Assembly: GCA_007129985.1 (NCBI GenBank)
Contig: SKUL01000083.1
Span: 1-6,205, forward strand
Source of the DNA: Flavobacteriales bacterium
Lineage (GTDB): Bacteria; Bacteroidota; Bacteroidia; Flavobacteriales_D; SKUL01
Direction of reading: 5' to 3'
DNA length: 6,205 nucleotides
Shown: one piece after another, positions 5,845 through 6,205 of the stretch
How the letters are laid out: each line of letters starts with the position of its first letter
Position numbering within the stretch: position 1 is the first letter of the stretch
Translations under genes and position numbers: made by a program
The notes under the pieces: generated by a model
Database searches by the model: none
Seen by the model: the letters and a program-made list of their open reading frames with translations, nothing else
What the model was told of the DNA's origin: nothing

Positions 5845-5920
5845 CCCGCACCCTCAAACCTCTGCTTCGGCGGTTCTTATTCCTGTAAGCTCTGCTTGCA
5901 TTCATCGTTCTTCTCGGCAG
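5842..5920 (+). repeat. 79-bp intergenic repeat, copy 3
   Basis: Starts with the same run of six Cs as copy 1 and is about 91% identical to it by manual count. Hairpin A is AACC (5857-5860) with GGTT (5872-5875), plus CTG (5862-5864) with CGG (5868-5870) using a T-G wobble. Hairpin B is TGTAAGC-TCT-GCTTGCA, identical to copy 1. Its left edge coincides with the break in the DUF6088 fragment, the best evidence here that the repeat is a discrete unit that can insert or recombine. Confidence 0.75.
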
Positions 5921-5939
5921 GACTTGAAGTGATCGAAAC

Positions 5940-5973
5940 GGCCGCGTCCAGCTTTTCGGTTCGTTTTGCGGCC
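5940..5973. other. GC-rich stem-loop after repeat copy 3
   Basis: GGCCGC (5940-5945) pairs perfectly with GCGGCC (5968-5973) around a 22-base loop. No T-run follows. It sits in gene-free sequence between repeat copy 3 and the promoter-like site at 5996-6027. Function is unknown and chance is possible. Confidence 0.3.
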
Positions 5974-5995
5974 TTACAAGGGTTTTGCGGGGCAT

Positions 5996-6027
5996 TTTGC
6001 ATATCCCAGGCTTTTTCTGCATCTTTG
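5996..6027 (+). promoter_or_regulatory. putative Bacteroidota-type promoter
   Basis: TTTG (5996-5999) is followed after 20 bases by CATCTTTG (6020-6027), the best match in the window to the TTTG/TAnnTTTG layout. TTTTCTGCATCTTT is shared with the site at 3427-3440, with the same spacing. Transcription would begin near 6033, run through the stem-loop at 6067-6120 as a 5' leader, and reach the possible start codon at 6185. Confidence 0.45.
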
Positions 6028-6066
6028 AGCAAAACAAGACTTTGGGCCACGTAGTCGATGAAAGGG

Positions 6067-6120
6067 AGGTGTGGGAGAAGCTGAACGTCAGACTGTCTCA
6101 CAACCCGCTTTCCCACACCT
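6067..6120 (+). repeat. long stem-loop in the leader before a possible gene at 6185
   Basis: AGGTGTGGGA (6067-6076) pairs perfectly with TCCCACACCT (6111-6120). After one bulged G at 6077, AAGC (6078-6081) pairs with GCTT (6107-6110), for 14 pairs in all. An alternative small hairpin CTGA-ACG-TCAG lies at 6081-6091. The segment TGGGAGAAGCTGAACGT (6072-6088) matches 1055-1070 in the stem-loop upstream of rloA. No T-run follows. It could be a leader RNA structure or an end of a mobile unit. Confidence 0.5.
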
Positions 6121-6184
6121 TGATTCTTGATAACTTTCATGTGAAGGACGGTTATTGCAATGAATAAATAGCGATCTTCAAAGC

Positions 6185-6205
6185 ATGAAATACGTACAAG
6201 GAAAC
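6185..6205 (+). CDS. possible start of a further gene (7 codons, cut by the window edge)
   Basis: ATG 6185 opens a frame reading MKYVQGN to the window edge, about 150 bases downstream of the putative promoter at 5996-6027. From memory, an M-x-Y/F-[VI]-Q-G start occurs in IS1182-type transposases, so an insertion sequence could begin here. Seven residues cannot establish this, and the frame could close immediately beyond the edge. Confidence 0.25.

Noticed and set aside
3096..5920. Integron cassette array with attC sites
   Set aside because: The layout of gene plus hairpin repeat is suggestive, but the copies lack a GTTRRRY core site and a matching RYYYAAC, and no integrase is in the window.
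3096..5920. CRISPR array
   Set aside because: Only three copies, about 79 bases long and separated by whole genes or hundreds of bases, with no regular spacers and no cas genes.
5722..6054. 110-codon open frame treated as an intact gene
   Set aside because: Only its residues from ATG 5758 to about 5844 look like protein; everything after is repeat copy 3 and flanking intergenic sequence, so it is a chimera and is called as a pseudogene fragment.

Overview
The window looks like a chromosomal segment of a Bacteroidota bacterium. Two things point there. The large secreted protein at 3547-5469 ends in a type IX secretion sorting domain, a system confined to that lineage and close relatives. Several intergenic stretches also contain spaced TTG...(TA)nnTTTG-like elements of the Bacteroidota promoter type, with no clear Shine-Dalgarno sequences before the genes. 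The species cannot be told from the sequence.

Layout. Positions 1-849 are GC-rich housekeeping sequence: a possible tail of an upstream gene (2-58), ksgA/rsmA (45-812) for 16S rRNA dimethylation, and a terminator-like hairpin (814-849). From 850 to 1154 there is no convincing gene, only a long stem-loop (1045-1103). Positions 1201-3073 are strikingly AT-rich and encode two overlapping genes, an AAA15-type ATPase (RloA/AbiLi-like) and a small TOPRIM protein (RloB/AbiLii-like). This is a complete RloAB (AbiL-type) anti-phage module with its own putative promoter. Positions 3461-5469 hold a possible 29-codon leader ORF and a 640-residue secreted parallel beta-helix protein. The last 730 bases hold no complete gene, but do hold a 5' fragment of a DUF6088/AbiEi-like regulator gene, promoter-like and palindromic sites, another long stem-loop, and possibly the first seven codons of a further gene.

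The most unusual feature is a repeat of about 79 bases present three times in the same orientation (3096-3174, 5480-5557, 5842-5920). Copies 1 and 2 start just after the stop codons of rloB and the beta-helix gene. Copy 3 joins directly onto the broken DUF6088 fragment. Each copy can fold into two adjacent small hairpins, and one stem shows a compensatory base-pair change. Downstream of each copy lies a GCATCTTT promoter-like box, so the accessory region reads as gene, repeat, promoter, gene. Two related stem-loops (1045-1103 and 6067-6120) bracket the block. This suggests a modular accessory locus built or shuffled next to ksgA, but that is inference from this single window.

Working together: RloA and RloB are expected to act as one ATP-dependent sensor/effector defence unit. 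The DUF6088 fragment may be the remains of a second toxin-antitoxin or defence gene. The beta-helix protein is an exported surface or extracellular protein with no visible functional link to the defence pair.
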